NCBI GenBank assembly: GCA_017617995.1
Contig: JAFZVE010000024.1
Coordinates: 1-42,985 of the forward strand
Reading direction: 5' to 3'
DNA length: 42,985 nucleotides
Origin: Clostridiales bacterium
GTDB taxonomy: Bacteria > Bacillota > Clostridia > Saccharofermentanales > Saccharofermentanaceae
Shown here: positions 6,909 through 15,153 of the stretch, one piece after another
How positions within the stretch are numbered: the first letter of the stretch is position 1
Layout: each line of letters begins with the position of its first letter
The notes under the pieces: generated by a model
Told to the model about the DNA's origin: nothing
The model's input: only the letters and a program-made list of their open reading frames with translations
Database searches by the model: none
Program-made: the position numbers and the translations under genes

Positions 6909-7522
6909 TAAAAATCTATGCGGACCAGTGTTTTTCCATTGGGAAGCTCTTCTGAAAAGCGGGGGCCCTTGTGATATCCGAGCCCCGTTATCGAGGCACT
7001 GACCCAAACCTCATCGAGTTTGTGATGGATCTTATCGAGTCCGTCAAATGCATGAATATACGGAGAGTCCGATACCCAGGTCGTGTCTTCCTCGTTGACC
7101 TGGATGATGATGGACACATATTCCGGAAGGATCTTCCGGACCGCCTCGACAAGTGCTGTCTCTCCAATGTATTCGACAATGAGATCGGCGATCAGAAGAT
7201 CGGCTTGCGGAAGATTATCCACCTCTGTGACCACATCGATCTTACGAAGTTCCAGCACATCACCGAGATAGGCATAGCGCTCAGAAGCGGCCTTCAGGTA
7301 ATCGGCATTGATGTCGATACCGTAGACCTTCCTGTACTTTTCCGTCGAGACATGCTCGAGCCCGTTTCCGCCGGCGACACCAAGGATCACGGTCGTATCG
7401 ACCGGATAGTCCTGAAGCTGACTTTTCATCATCGCATTCAGCGTCTGGAGCTGATTGACGGACTCCAGACTCATATGGTTCTCGTAGTCCGAAAGACGGA
7501 TCTCTTCCCAAGGATTGCTCAT
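6902..7522 (-). CDS. SAM-dependent methyltransferase-like protein
   Basis: The 206-residue protein begins MSNPWEEIRLSDYENHMSL. It has a Rossmann-type motif I variant ILGVAGGNG at about residues 46-54, then VYGIDIN with Asp70 at the end of beta2, and DLLIADLIVEYIG around motif IV. The glycine loop lacks the usual acidic lead residue, so activity is likely but not certain. The ATG at 7520-7522 is preferred over the GTG at 7534 because the conserved-looking N-terminus begins there. The gene follows the GNAT gene by 8 bp. Its last codons overlap the outermost repeat of the 6799-6908 array. Confidence 0.75.
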   Translation of the reverse strand: MSNPWEEIRLSDYENHMSLESVNQLQTLNAMMKSQLQDYPVDTTVILGVAGGNGLEHVSTEKYRKVYGIDINADYLKAASERYAYLGDVLELRKIDVVTEVDNLPQADLLIADLIVEYIGETALVEAVRKILPEYVSIIIQVNEEDTTWVSDSPYIHAFDGLDKIHHKLDEVWVSASITGLGYHKGPRFSEELPNGKTLVRIDFYL

Positions 7523-7530
7523 GTCAGCGC

Positions 7531-8097
7531 TCACTTTCTGATCGCCCAGTAGTCTTTGTACGCATAGTGGTCTTCGCCACCGACAAGGAATCTATCAGAC
7601 CTCTTAAAGCCGAATTTCTTTGCGGCATCAATTCGTTCAACGGCATATAGCGGGATCTTCGTGATGATCTCCTCACAATCAAGAAGCGCGTACGCTTGCG
7701 GAACAAAAAGAGCAAATATCTCCCGGAGTTCTTCTGATTTCTCATAGTCAGATCTGACGTCCAGACGGATCAGACCGTCACCGTCAAATTCATCGTCAGA
7801 AGGTCTATGGAACATCTCTATTGTACCAATGGCTTTCGCGATGTGCTTGTCGACGATCGTCAGGCGGACAAACCATTTATCCGTATAGGATTCAAGCCAG
7901 AACTTGATGGCGGCGTCCATCGCATCCTTCGTGTCATAATAGAAGTTATCTCCATGGCAGTTATCGCTGTTGAAGAATGGCAGCGCCTGCTTATCTCCGT
8001 ATACCTTCAGAAGATCTTCGGAATCTTCCTCTTTGACAAAGCGCATCAGCCATCTTTCATTTTCAAGTACAGGGCACTGTTCGTATATATTGCTCAT
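7531..8097 (-). CDS. GNAT-family N-acetyltransferase
   Basis: This 188-residue protein is of the RimJ/RimL-like Acetyltransf_3 type. It opens VLENERWLMRFVKEEDSEDL, has the AKAIGTIEMF strand, and ends with a KKFGFKRSDR turn. The central acetyl-CoA loop is degenerate: SDYEKSEELREIF replaces the usual R-x-x-G-x-G/A. Activity may therefore differ from the standard family. It lies between the flavin reductase (17 bp upstream) and the methyltransferase (8 bp downstream), so the three appear co-transcribed. Confidence 0.75.
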   Translation of the reverse strand: MSNIYEQCPVLENERWLMRFVKEEDSEDLLKVYGDKQALPFFNSDNCHGDNFYYDTKDAMDAAIKFWLESYTDKWFVRLTIVDKHIAKAIGTIEMFHRPSDDEFDGDGLIRLDVRSDYEKSEELREIFALFVPQAYALLDCEEIITKIPLYAVERIDAAKKFGFKRSDRFLVGGEDHYAYKDYWAIRK

Positions 8098-8114
8098 TTC
8101 TATTCTCTCCTAAA

Positions 8115-8774
8115 TCAATATTCGTAAGACTGGTTTGTAACCTTCAGACCTGCGACATAGTCGCATCCTTTTTCTTTCACGTTATTCGGATCCATCGGGT
8201 AGTGGATGTTATACGAGACACTCTTCTCTCCAAAACGGTCCGCAAGGTATTCTTCGTCAATATGTCCACCGATAATTTCGAGACAAATCATGACGTGATC
8301 ATCTCCGGGCACGATCTCTTTTTCCCAGAGATATCTGCATTCCAGATTCATAAAGCATTCTGCCACCATCGGCGCATCTACCCAGGAAGCCTTCTCCACG
8401 GTAAGACCAGATGCGGAGATCTCATCCGCTTCAAACTGATTATTCCGGATCGTTTTCATGCAGTCTTCGTACTTGTCTGAAGACATGAAATTGATGACCG
8501 CTTCTTTCTTCTCATTCAGCGTCTGATGAAGGTGTCCGCCTTTTGTAACACTGGCAAGAACAGCGAAATATCCGTTACCATGATCCGCGCTGGTAAACGT
8601 CGCCCACGACTGCATAGTCGCGTTCGGTTGACCGTTGGATTTGTATGTCGTTACGAGAAACATCGGTGTCGGGATCCCCATAATGAATTCTTTCCAGTCA
8701 AACCCGAAATTCCTGGAAAACTCAGCATATGTTCCCTGAAGGGAAGTTGGCATATTGTTATAGTGTTGTTTCAT
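8115..8774 (-). CDS. Flavin reductase-like (FMN-binding split barrel) protein
   Basis: The 219-residue protein has the FMN-binding split-barrel pattern of the flavin reductase-like family: GIPTPMFLVTTYKSNGQPNATMQSW near residues 32-56, then GGHLHQTLNEKKEAVINF. Such proteins bind FMN and reduce flavin or a small substrate in the cytosol. I start at the ATG at 8772-8774, which has GGAG 6 bases upstream. A longer reading to 8876 has no ribosome binding site and would span the promoter. It is the first gene of a three-gene operon. Confidence 0.8.
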   Translation of the reverse strand: MKQHYNNMPTSLQGTYAEFSRNFGFDWKEFIMGIPTPMFLVTTYKSNGQPNATMQSWATFTSADHGNGYFAVLASVTKGGHLHQTLNEKKEAVINFMSSDKYEDCMKTIRNNQFEADEISASGLTVEKASWVDAPMVAECFMNLECRYLWEKEIVPGDDHVMICLEIIGGHIDEEYLADRFGEKSVSYNIHYPMDPNNVKEKGCDYVAGLKVTNQSYEY

Positions 8775-8837
8775 ATTTTTCTCCATTTTCTTTAAAGCGT
8801 TAAGAGCGCAATGCCTGAAAATAATCTGTTTTCGTTC

Positions 8838-8843
8838 AGTATA
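8838..8843 (-). promoter_or_regulatory. Extended -10 promoter for the flavin reductase operon
   Basis: On the minus strand TGT-TATACT (TATACT at 8838-8843) forms an extended -10; no clear -35 is seen. The start codon lies 64 bases downstream. The same 135-bp gap holds the promoter of the divergent GNAT gene. Confidence 0.5.
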
Positions 8844-8871
8844 ACATAGCCTCTTTCTGCAGGTTCCGTGA

Positions 8872-8877
8872 TACAAT
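8872..8877 (+). promoter_or_regulatory. Possible extended -10 promoter for the divergent GNAT gene
   Basis: TGA-TACAAT (TACAAT at 8872-8877) is an extended -10 on the plus strand, 32 bases before the GNAT start at 8910. No -35 is evident. Confidence 0.35.
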
Positions 8878-8909
8878 CTGAATCAATAAATAAACAATGG
8901 AGAAGACTC

Positions 8910-9371
8910 ATGGATAGAAAGATCATCATTGCTCAGCCTAAAGATGCAGATATCGTATATGAGATCACTCAGGTCACGATCAATACGGTATATCCGAAAT
9001 ACTATCCTCAGGGTGCGGTCAAGTTCTTCAGCCGGCACCATTCGATGGATAAGATCGTTTCCGATATTTCAAATGGAAACGTGTATCTTCTGAATGTTGA
9101 CGGAAAGACCGTCGGCACGGTAACAGTCGCTGAGAATCACATCTGCAGGCTCTTCGTTCTTCCCGAATGTCAGCATCAGGGCTTCGGAAAAGCACTGATG
9201 GACTTTGCTGAAGAGAAGATCTTCTCCTCCTTCGATACGATCGAACTGGACGCATCCTTTCCTGCCAAAAAGATCTACCTCAAGCGCGGATATTCCGACA
9301 TCGAATATAACGTCATTGATGCCGTAGACGGCGATCACTTATGTTATGACGTTATGAGAAAAGTCCGCTGA
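8910..9371 (+). CDS. GNAT-family N-acetyltransferase
   Basis: The 153-residue protein has the GNAT acetyl-CoA loop Q88-x-x-G91-x-G93 in LPECQHQGFGKALMDFAEE, preceded by strand ICRLFVLP. The C-terminal KIYLKRGYSD is the usual helix-turn. The ATG at 8910 is chosen because GGAG lies 7 bases upstream; the upstream in-frame start at 8868 lies within the promoter. It is one of only two chromosomal protein genes on the plus strand. Its 3' end overlaps the convergent DUF3795 gene by 20 bp. Substrate unknown. Confidence 0.8.
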   Translation: MDRKIIIAQPKDADIVYEITQVTINTVYPKYYPQGAVKFFSRHHSMDKIVSDISNGNVYLLNVDGKTVGTVTVAENHICRLFVLPECQHQGFGKALMDFAEEKIFSSFDTIELDASFPAKKIYLKRGYSDIEYNVIDAVDGDHLCYDVMRKVR

Positions 9372-9699
9372 TCCCGAGATTCTCTCTGGCTTCCATATTG
9401 TTTCCAAGGACCATAGCTGCCTTCTCACAAGAAGCGACCGAACTACAGTCAGCACAGGTCTCATACTTCTTTTCCGAGGAACAGATCTTGACCGGGCACA
9501 TGGACTCACAGAAAGGAAATTTCACGCCCGGAACACGGCATCCTGTGCAGTTGATCATCTCCGGCGTGATCTCGACCTTGTTCATGACGGACCATTCTTT
9601 CGCCACTTTCTGACGAAGCGCATCATCGTTATTCATTGTCGCGATGCGTGCTTCACACTTTTCGCAGTTCAGACCACAATATGCGATAAATTCATTCAT
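9352..9699 (-). CDS. DUF3795 cysteine-rich protein
   Basis: This 115-residue protein carries many cysteines in zinc- or cluster-binding-like arrangements: YCGLNCEKC near the N-terminus, then NCTGCR, PFCESMCPVKIC and CADCSSVASCEKA. This matches DUF3795, whose biochemical role is unknown; metal binding is likely. The ATG at 9697-9699 has an AAGGAAGG site upstream and its own promoter at 9738-9767. It is convergent with, and overlaps, the GNAT gene on the other strand. Confidence 0.8.
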   Translation of the reverse strand: MNEFIAYCGLNCEKCEARIATMNNDDALRQKVAKEWSVMNKVEITPEMINCTGCRVPGVKFPFCESMCPVKICSSEKKYETCADCSSVASCEKAAMVLGNNMEARENLGISGLFS

Positions 9700-9737
9700 A
9701 TAGACACCTTCCTTGTTATGGATTTGTCGACTTCTAC

Positions 9738-9767
9738 ATTTTAGCACATATGTTCGCTTTTGTTCAA
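9738..9767 (-). promoter_or_regulatory. Promoter of the DUF3795 gene
   Basis: On the minus strand TTGAAC (9762-9767), 18 bases, and TAAAAT (9738-9743) with an extended TGC form a good sigma-A promoter. The AAAAGCACT motif (9767-9775, minus) overlaps the last base of its -35. Confidence 0.6.
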
Positions 9768-9800
9768 GTGCTTTTCGCGTAGCTTTTTTCAGCGACAGGA

Positions 9801-10490
9801 TTACTTCAGATCGCAGAGAAGACCTGCAAAGGGGAACTTGTATAGAAGAGCCTTGTTCCCGTAGAACTCCACTTCATTACCGGAAACCTCGCCGGCACGA
9901 ATCTGTTCCGCGCCTTCCTTAAGTTTTCCGATCAGGTCAGGAGAAGCCGGGAAGGAGCCGTGCATCGGATAGATCTCATCGAACTTGTCCGCGTACTCGG
10001 AAAGATGAACGAGGCTCTCGATATAGCGGTCCAGATTTCTCATGGGACCGAACATGAAGATGTTGCTGTCCGAGACAGTATCGCCACTGACAAGAATGCG
10101 GTTTTCCACATCGAGGATCGCGATGCTTCCCGGAGTATGTCCGGGGATATCGATCACACGGAGAGTCCTTCCGCCCAAGTCGATCTCATCACCTTCTTTT
10201 ACCGGAAGAATTGTACCTTGTCCTTTGAAGTTTCTGTAGTTTTCTTCCTCATTCGGAGACATATAGAATTCACGGAAAGACGCGTTGCCGGAAATGTGAT
10301 CCGGATCGGCATGAGTGTTGATCAGAACGATCGGAAGATCCGTGATCCCTTCGGCGATCGTTCTTGCATCCGGCGCATTCATACCCGTATCGATGAGCGC
10401 AGCTCTTTCCGCTCCGCAGAACAGGAAAAATCTGACCCCCCCGTCTTCGATCCTCCAAGTCGTTTCGTTGATCCTGATTACTTCTGCCAT
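9801..10490 (-). CDS. Metallo-beta-lactamase-fold hydrolase
   Basis: The 229-residue protein has the MBL motif as THADPDH (residues 59-65), so Asp62 stands where the canonical second His is expected. Variants of this kind occur in the superfamily and may alter metal use. Other landmarks are DIPGHTPGSIAI (third metal His), the VSGDTV strand and YPMHGSFP near the C-terminus. The ATG at 10488-10490 follows GGAGGAG. The substrate is unknown; hydrolysis of a thioester or lactone is plausible. It is followed by nothing co-directional for about 100 bp and is the last gene of a long minus-strand run starting at 17472 or 12167. Confidence 0.85.
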   Translation of the reverse strand: MAEVIRINETTWRIEDGGVRFFLFCGAERAALIDTGMNAPDARTIAEGITDLPIVLINTHADPDHISGNASFREFYMSPNEEENYRNFKGQGTILPVKEGDEIDLGGRTLRVIDIPGHTPGSIAILDVENRILVSGDTVSDSNIFMFGPMRNLDRYIESLVHLSEYADKFDEIYPMHGSFPASPDLIGKLKEGAEQIRAGEVSGNEVEFYGNKALLYKFPFAGLLCDLK

Positions 10491-10525
10491 AGTTCTCCTC
10501 CTGTCCGGCGTTCTTTCCTTCCCTC

Positions 10526-11158
10526 TTAATACTTCCCATTCGGTGTAGGTTTTCCATGTCCGTAGTATACGGTGCGGCTCCCCAGAGCACGAAGTTTTTC
10601 CGCGCTCTTTTTCGTCGCCTCTTTATCATAATACAGATGTGCGTTTCCGGGACGAATCCAGTTATCAAGTGCATCACCGACAAGAAGGTGTTCACCGGCC
10701 ACATCCACACTGATCGATCCGAGCGTGTGTCCGGGCGTCTCGAGGATCTTTGCCGGGATCCCGTATGAACCGATATCGTCTCCTTCGGTTACGAAGATCA
10801 GGTTCTCCGGCCGCTCTACTTTCGTTTCTCGAAGCACCTTTTTCGAAAGTCCGAGAACGACCCGTCCGACGAGCCCGACAGGCTTCAGAGGCTGCTTATC
10901 AAAGCTTATAAAGAGTTCCTCGTCCTTGGGATGGATAGCAACCGGGATGCCGTATCTCTTCGCAAGCGCCGCCGCGTTCTCCGCGTGATCGAAGTGGACA
11001 TGTGTAAGCACGATCAGTTTCATGTCGTACTTATCGCATTCCGCGGTCACCATATCCAGTTTCTGCCCGCTGGCCGTGTCGACCAGGATAGCCGTTCTCC
11101 CTTCAGAAACAATGTAGCAGTTATCCGTTCCGCCTTTGATTCTCTTGATCTCAATCAT
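10526..11158 (-). CDS. Metallo-beta-lactamase-fold hydrolase, glyoxalase II-like
   Basis: The 210-residue protein has the canonical motif THVHFDH (residues 52-58), ILETPGHTLGSISV, the LLVGDALD bridging Asp and the final YYGHGKPTPN His, so a complete dizinc site is present. This is closer to the glyoxalase II-type branch than its neighbour at 9801-10490. The inner ATG at 11156-11158 with GGAG 8 bases upstream is chosen; the longer form would overlap the serine hydrolase gene. It lies 16 bp after that gene, so it is co-transcribed with a beta-lactamase-fold enzyme. Confidence 0.85.
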   Translation of the reverse strand: MIEIKRIKGGTDNCYIVSEGRTAILVDTASGQKLDMVTAECDKYDMKLIVLTHVHFDHAENAAALAKRYGIPVAIHPKDEELFISFDKQPLKPVGLVGRVVLGLSKKVLRETKVERPENLIFVTEGDDIGSYGIPAKILETPGHTLGSISVDVAGEHLLVGDALDNWIRPGNAHLYYDKEATKKSAEKLRALGSRTVYYGHGKPTPNGKY

Positions 11159-11174
11159 CCGTTCTTCTCCTTTT

Positions 11175-12167
11175 CTACTGCACAATAAGAGGAAGTATTC
11201 TGGTTTCGATAAACTCGACTCTATCGAAGATCATCGGCTTAAACGTGCCGGTCACTCCGACGGTGATGTTCTTCTCTTTGTTTACGTAGATGATGTTTCC
11301 TCCGGCACCGATCGCCGCATACACTTCCCTGTCTTCGAAAGGTTTGTACCAGAGATATCCGTAATACATGTTTCCGAAGTTTCTTCCCAGTTTGAGATGC
11401 GGAGTGAGCATATCCTGAAGATACGCTTCGGAGAGGACTCTCTTTCCACCGTATACACCATCATGGAGGACCATCTCTCCCATCTTCGCGAGATCCTGTG
11501 CGGACAGGCAGATGCCCCATCCTGCCATCACGGCGCCCTTCGGATCGGTATACCATTCACGCTTTCTCGGCGCCTTGTTCATGATGAAATTGAGCTGATC
11601 GTCCTTATCGCTGTCACCATGTTCTGCGACATCCGGTATATCGAGAGGTCGGAAGAGAAACTCATTCGCGAAGTCGATGCATCGCTTACCTGTCGCCTGC
11701 TCGATCACGCCCGTAAGGATCTGGATTCCGAGTGTCGCGTACTTGAATTCTCCCGTGATCCCCGCACGTCCGCCGAGAAAGTCCAGTGTCGTCCTGGTCC
11801 AGTCCTCGGAGGTGCATATCTTCGTCCATGGTTCCGAACGGTACTTATACGGTGCCGTCATGGTGAGAAGATGCCTGATCTCCACATCGTAGATGGTCTT
11901 TTCTCCCCGCTTCACCGTATATCCCGGGAAGTAATCGATCACCTTCCGATTGACATCCAGGATATACCCTTTATCGATGGCGATGCCGGTCAGAAGACCC
12001 ATGATGCCCTTCGTGACGGACATGACATTCACCGCATCTGAGGTCTTGAAGTCATGCCAACAGTCATCAAAGATGAATTCACCATCCTTCATGGCACTGA
12101 TCTGGCAGATGTTGCTCTCGTTTTTCCTGCTTCCTTCGATGTATTCGTGTAGTTCTTGTTTATTCAT
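11175..12167 (-). CDS. Serine hydrolase, beta-lactamase/esterase (class C-like) family
   Basis: The 330-residue protein has the SxxK nucleophile motif SVTK (Ser50-Lys53). A Tyr motif is present as KYATLGIQIL where YSN is usual, so the third residue is Thr. A late glycine motif, GAGGNIIYV, appears in place of KTG. The order matches class C beta-lactamase-like esterases and D-aminopeptidases. No signal peptide is seen, so it should act in the cytosol, which argues for an esterase or peptidase rather than a resistance enzyme. Start ATG follows GAGG. It is separated from the PHP gene by a 160-bp gap in which I see no gene and no clear terminator. Confidence 0.85.
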   Translation of the reverse strand: MNKQELHEYIEGSRKNESNICQISAMKDGEFIFDDCWHDFKTSDAVNVMSVTKGIMGLLTGIAIDKGYILDVNRKVIDYFPGYTVKRGEKTIYDVEIRHLLTMTAPYKYRSEPWTKICTSEDWTRTTLDFLGGRAGITGEFKYATLGIQILTGVIEQATGKRCIDFANEFLFRPLDIPDVAEHGDSDKDDQLNFIMNKAPRKREWYTDPKGAVMAGWGICLSAQDLAKMGEMVLHDGVYGGKRVLSEAYLQDMLTPHLKLGRNFGNMYYGYLWYKPFEDREVYAAIGAGGNIIYVNKEKNITVGVTGTFKPMIFDRVEFIETRILPLIVQ

Positions 12168-12327
12168 CTTATGCCTCTTTTTTCATCAGGATTTGGACGT
12201 CCTTATTGAAGGCTAATATGATTAAAAATCTTTTTCAAGAGGTATTTTTCACATATCGGAAAAACAATTTCATGAATCCAGATCCTTCACCATCCAGAAG
12301 AGATCCGAATAGCTTCCGTCTTCAACA

Positions 12328-13104
12328 TTATATCGCACATTCCTGAAGTTCCCGGATCATGTATCCGACATCCTCCGGACAGTGCGCGTCTGACGATGTG
12401 ATGATCGGCACATTATGTTTCTTCAGGATACGAAGAAGCTCCGGATCCATACCGAGTGCGGCCGTATCCGGACAGCGCCGGTAGGCACCGCTGTTCTGGT
12501 CAGCATACATATTCTGCTCCGCAAGAGCAGAAGCAAGTGCCTCATAGTAGTCCGTCAGCGGATACGTTGCCCGATGCCCGAAGATCTTGATCGTGTCCGG
12601 ATGTCCGATCCCGTCGAAAAGACCAGATTTCGCAAGTTTTACCGAATCTTCAAAATACCTCTCATAGGCCCGATCCACGTCTATACCTTCCCAGAGTTCC
12701 GGCTTATGGTCGAAGGCGAAATCCCCGATGAAATGCATACTTCCGAGAAGGAAGTCGAATCCCTTGTCTTTCGTCAGTTCCCCGATCAGTTCCTCATACT
12801 TCGGGAAGTAACAGATCTCCAGTCCGAACTTGATCTTCACGGGGAAAGATGTCTCCCGCACCTTCTCAATCAGTTCCAGATATTCCCGATAGTTTTTGCC
12901 GCACGCTTTTCGCTGGAACCAGTTATTCACGAATTCGCTCTTTGCGCACACGGATTCGTACATCGGCGCAAATTCGGGGAACATATAGTTATGCTCGAGA
13001 AGACGGATCTCATCGATTCCCGTCTCCTGTGCACGCTTTACAAATTCACTGACCCATTCGAGCGTATACGCACCTCGTTCGATATGGATATGACCATCGA
13101 TCAT
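12328..13104 (-). CDS. PHP-domain phosphoesterase, histidinol-phosphatase-like
   Basis: The 258-residue protein has the PHP metal ligands in order: DGHIHIE (two His near residue 5-7), LLEHNYM, FGLEICYF, LGSMHFI, GIGHPDT and the terminal TSSDAH. This matches HisK-type histidinol phosphatases and related polymer-associated PHP proteins. No other his gene is in the window, so the true substrate may be another phosphate ester. The second ATG of ATGATG (13102-13104) is preferred because GAGG is 7 bases upstream. It overlaps the stop of the GNAT gene, implying translational coupling. Confidence 0.8.
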   Translation of the reverse strand: MIDGHIHIERGAYTLEWVSEFVKRAQETGIDEIRLLEHNYMFPEFAPMYESVCAKSEFVNNWFQRKACGKNYREYLELIEKVRETSFPVKIKFGLEICYFPKYEELIGELTKDKGFDFLLGSMHFIGDFAFDHKPELWEGIDVDRAYERYFEDSVKLAKSGLFDGIGHPDTIKIFGHRATYPLTDYYEALASALAEQNMYADQNSGAYRRCPDTAALGMDPELLRILKKHNVPIITSSDAHCPEDVGYMIRELQECAI

Positions 13105-13631
13105 CATCTGACCTCACTATTCTTCAGGCGGTAAAACTTCGCTGTCGTATTTCCGATACTGCACTCGAAGGGGATATCCTTCTCGTACTGAAATCCGAGT
13201 TTCTCGATGACTCTTCCCGATGCCGGATTCTCCACCGCGTGAAATGCGACGATCTCCCGGACCTTCAGTGTCTCCTTGGCAAACCGGATGACTTCTTTCA
13301 TGGCTTCTGTGATGTAGCCGTTCCCCCAGTATTTCTTCCCAAGATTATACGATATATCCCATGCATCAAATTCCTCATCGAAGTAGAGAAGACAGGCCCC
13401 GATGATCGTCCCGTCTTTCTTTGTGATGATCCAGCGGTACCAGTCCTCTTTCTCGATGTTACCGAGTTCGAACTCGACAAATTCCTTCGTGACACTGATA
13501 TCTCCTGCGGTCCACATCATGTAGCGGGACACGTCAGGATCAAACATCCAGCACGAGAAGATCTCCTCCAGATCGCCTTCCCGGATGGTTCGTAATGTCA
13601 GTCTTTCTGTTTCCAAAACCGGTGTTCTCAT
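13104..13631 (-). CDS. GNAT-family acetyltransferase, RimJ/RimL type
   Basis: This 175-residue Acetyltransf_3 protein begins PVLETERLTLRTIREGDLEEIF, has the acetyl-CoA loop in YNLGKKYWGNGYITEAMKE (K-x-x-W-G-N-G-Y), and ends NPASGRVIEKLGFQYE. Relatives acetylate ribosomal proteins or small amines; the substrate here is open. It is coupled by stop-start overlap to the downstream PHP gene and lies 11 bp after the MTA/SAH nucleosidase gene. Confidence 0.85.
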   Translation of the reverse strand: MRTPVLETERLTLRTIREGDLEEIFSCWMFDPDVSRYMMWTAGDISVTKEFVEFELGNIEKEDWYRWIITKKDGTIIGACLLYFDEEFDAWDISYNLGKKYWGNGYITEAMKEVIRFAKETLKVREIVAFHAVENPASGRVIEKLGFQYEKDIPFECSIGNTTAKFYRLKNSEVR

Positions 13632-13642
13632 ATGTTCGCTCC

Positions 13643-14329
13643 TTATGCCAGTGCCCGAAGCACCTGCATCGTGATTTCTTTTACTTCTTCCGTCGCCGCC
13701 GCGAGATTCTCCTGATAGCTGTTGTCACCGCTGTACTCTGCCGTATCCGTGATGCAGCGGATCGAGAGGAACGGGATCTCATTGATATAGCAGGCATGGG
13801 CCATCGCGCCCGTCTCCATATCCACGGACAGCGGATGGAACTTCTCATTGATCTGATCACGTCCTTCGTCCTCGATAAAGGCTTCGCCAGTGACCATTCT
13901 TCCGAAGTAGATCTTCCCCTTTGACTCGCATCCATCGAGTGCTTCGTGCGCCTTCTTCAGAAGTTCCGGATCCGACGGGAAATACGCAGTCTTCATCCAC
14001 GGGTGAAACTCCGTCAGGATAAAGTCTTCCACATCGTGATACGTCACTTCTGTCGCCACGACCGTATCAAGGATCTTAACCTTCGGATCCATGCCTCCGG
14101 CCACCCCCGCGTTGATCACTTTCTCCACCTGAAAATGGTCGATCAGGATCTGCGTCGCAATCGCCGCATTGACCTTGCAGGCCCCTGCGCAGAGCATCAC
14201 GACATCCAGTCCGCCAAGTTTTCCTTCATAGAACTTGAGCATCGACTTTTCGACGGTATGCTCCACTTCCATTTCCTTCAGAAACGGAGCCAGTTCATTA
14301 TCGTTGGCACAGATCAGTCCAAGCTTCAT
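13643..14329 (-). CDS. mtnN: 5'-methylthioadenosine/S-adenosylhomocysteine nucleosidase
   Basis: The 228-residue protein matches MTAN, which cleaves adenine from methylthioadenosine and S-adenosylhomocysteine. Landmarks are GLICANDNELAPF at the N-terminus, the glycine loop INAGVAGGMD, the substrate-binding SVDMETGAMAHAC (Glu of the METGA motif) and RCITDTA, where the Asp that protonates adenine is present (usual form ISDxA). Length is typical. It recycles by-products of the several methyltransferases in the window and feeds homocysteine or methylthioribose recovery, which suits the metE-metF block a few kilobases away. Confidence 0.9.
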   Translation of the reverse strand: MKLGLICANDNELAPFLKEMEVEHTVEKSMLKFYEGKLGGLDVVMLCAGACKVNAAIATQILIDHFQVEKVINAGVAGGMDPKVKILDTVVATEVTYHDVEDFILTEFHPWMKTAYFPSDPELLKKAHEALDGCESKGKIYFGRMVTGEAFIEDEGRDQINEKFHPLSVDMETGAMAHACYINEIPFLSIRCITDTAEYSGDNSYQENLAAATEEVKEITMQVLRALA

Positions 14330-14361
14330 GTTTCTTCTCTCTTTCTCACATTTTCCGAAGC

Positions 14362-15135
14362 TTACAGTTCCTCATCAGTATATCCTTTCGAGCATAGGAT
14401 CGTGCACTTATCCGGGAAGACTTCTTTCATGATGCGAAGTTCCAGATCCTGCCGATGCTCGAAATGCCGAATCAGGTCGGCTTCCCCGGACGTACCCTTC
14501 GCTTTCGAATACGGACAGTTGTCAAAGAAACCGATCATCAGCGGAAACCACATCTCGTTTCCGTTTTCATCGGATCTTTCCTTACGGATCACCGAGAGAT
14601 TTCCCGCGATATCTTCGGCCTTGAGATACATGATGTGGTACTCTTTCCCTTCAAGGGCCTCTCGCACTTCCTTGTAAAAAGCGAGGATCTTCTCATCCGA
14701 GGCAACACGGAAGAGCATCATGTCCTCGACGATGTTCTGGAAAATCGAGCACTCGAAGATATTTCCGTCGCCCTGAAAGTTTCTATATCTCTCCAAGATG
14801 ATCCTTCTGAATTCTTCGTACGGGACACGGCTATTATATATCTCGTGCTGCTCGAGATCCTGATAGAATCCGTGATTCTCGGTTCGCACTTTCGTGTAGC
14901 ACACGATGATGTGCTCCCCTTCCTCATAGGTCTTCTCGACGATCTGTTCCCGGAGCTCCGGATATTTTTCCAGGACTTCCGCATATTCGTCTTTCGTCAG
15001 ATAGGCACACCAGGCCAGTTCCACTGGAGAATATTCTCCCTCTCGGATTGCCTTATACTCCGGATATTTCTCCGAGAGTTTGCCGACCAGAGTGCTCTTT
15101 CCGCTTCCCTGAAGTCCTTCCACAAAATAATTCAT
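14362..15135 (-). CDS. Unassigned P-loop NTPase, kinase-like
   Basis: The 257-residue protein opens with a perfect Walker A, EGLQGSGKST (Gly7 to Thr15). An acidic/aromatic region follows (REGEYSPVELAWCAYLT, about 32-48) that would suit substrate binding, as in small-molecule kinases. I see no classical Walker B; FECSIFQNIVEDMM near 125-140 and HIMYLKAEDI near 166-175 may fill that part. No DNA-binding or membrane segment. I know no assigned function. It is 32 bp before the nucleosidase and 18 bp after the HAD gene, so probably one operon with them. Confidence 0.75.
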   Translation of the reverse strand: MNYFVEGLQGSGKSTLVGKLSEKYPEYKAIREGEYSPVELAWCAYLTKDEYAEVLEKYPELREQIVEKTYEEGEHIIVCYTKVRTENHGFYQDLEQHEIYNSRVPYEEFRRIILERYRNFQGDGNIFECSIFQNIVEDMMLFRVASDEKILAFYKEVREALEGKEYHIMYLKAEDIAGNLSVIRKERSDENGNEMWFPLMIGFFDNCPYSKAKGTSGEADLIRHFEHRQDLELRIMKEVFPDKCTILCSKGYTDEEL

Positions 15136-15153
15136 AACCTTCTCCTCACTCTC

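Noticed and set aside
12168..12327. A gene or regulatory RNA in the 160-bp gap between the PHP and serine hydrolase genes
   Set aside because: I found no frame with a start and ribosome binding site, no clear promoter spacing and no terminator.
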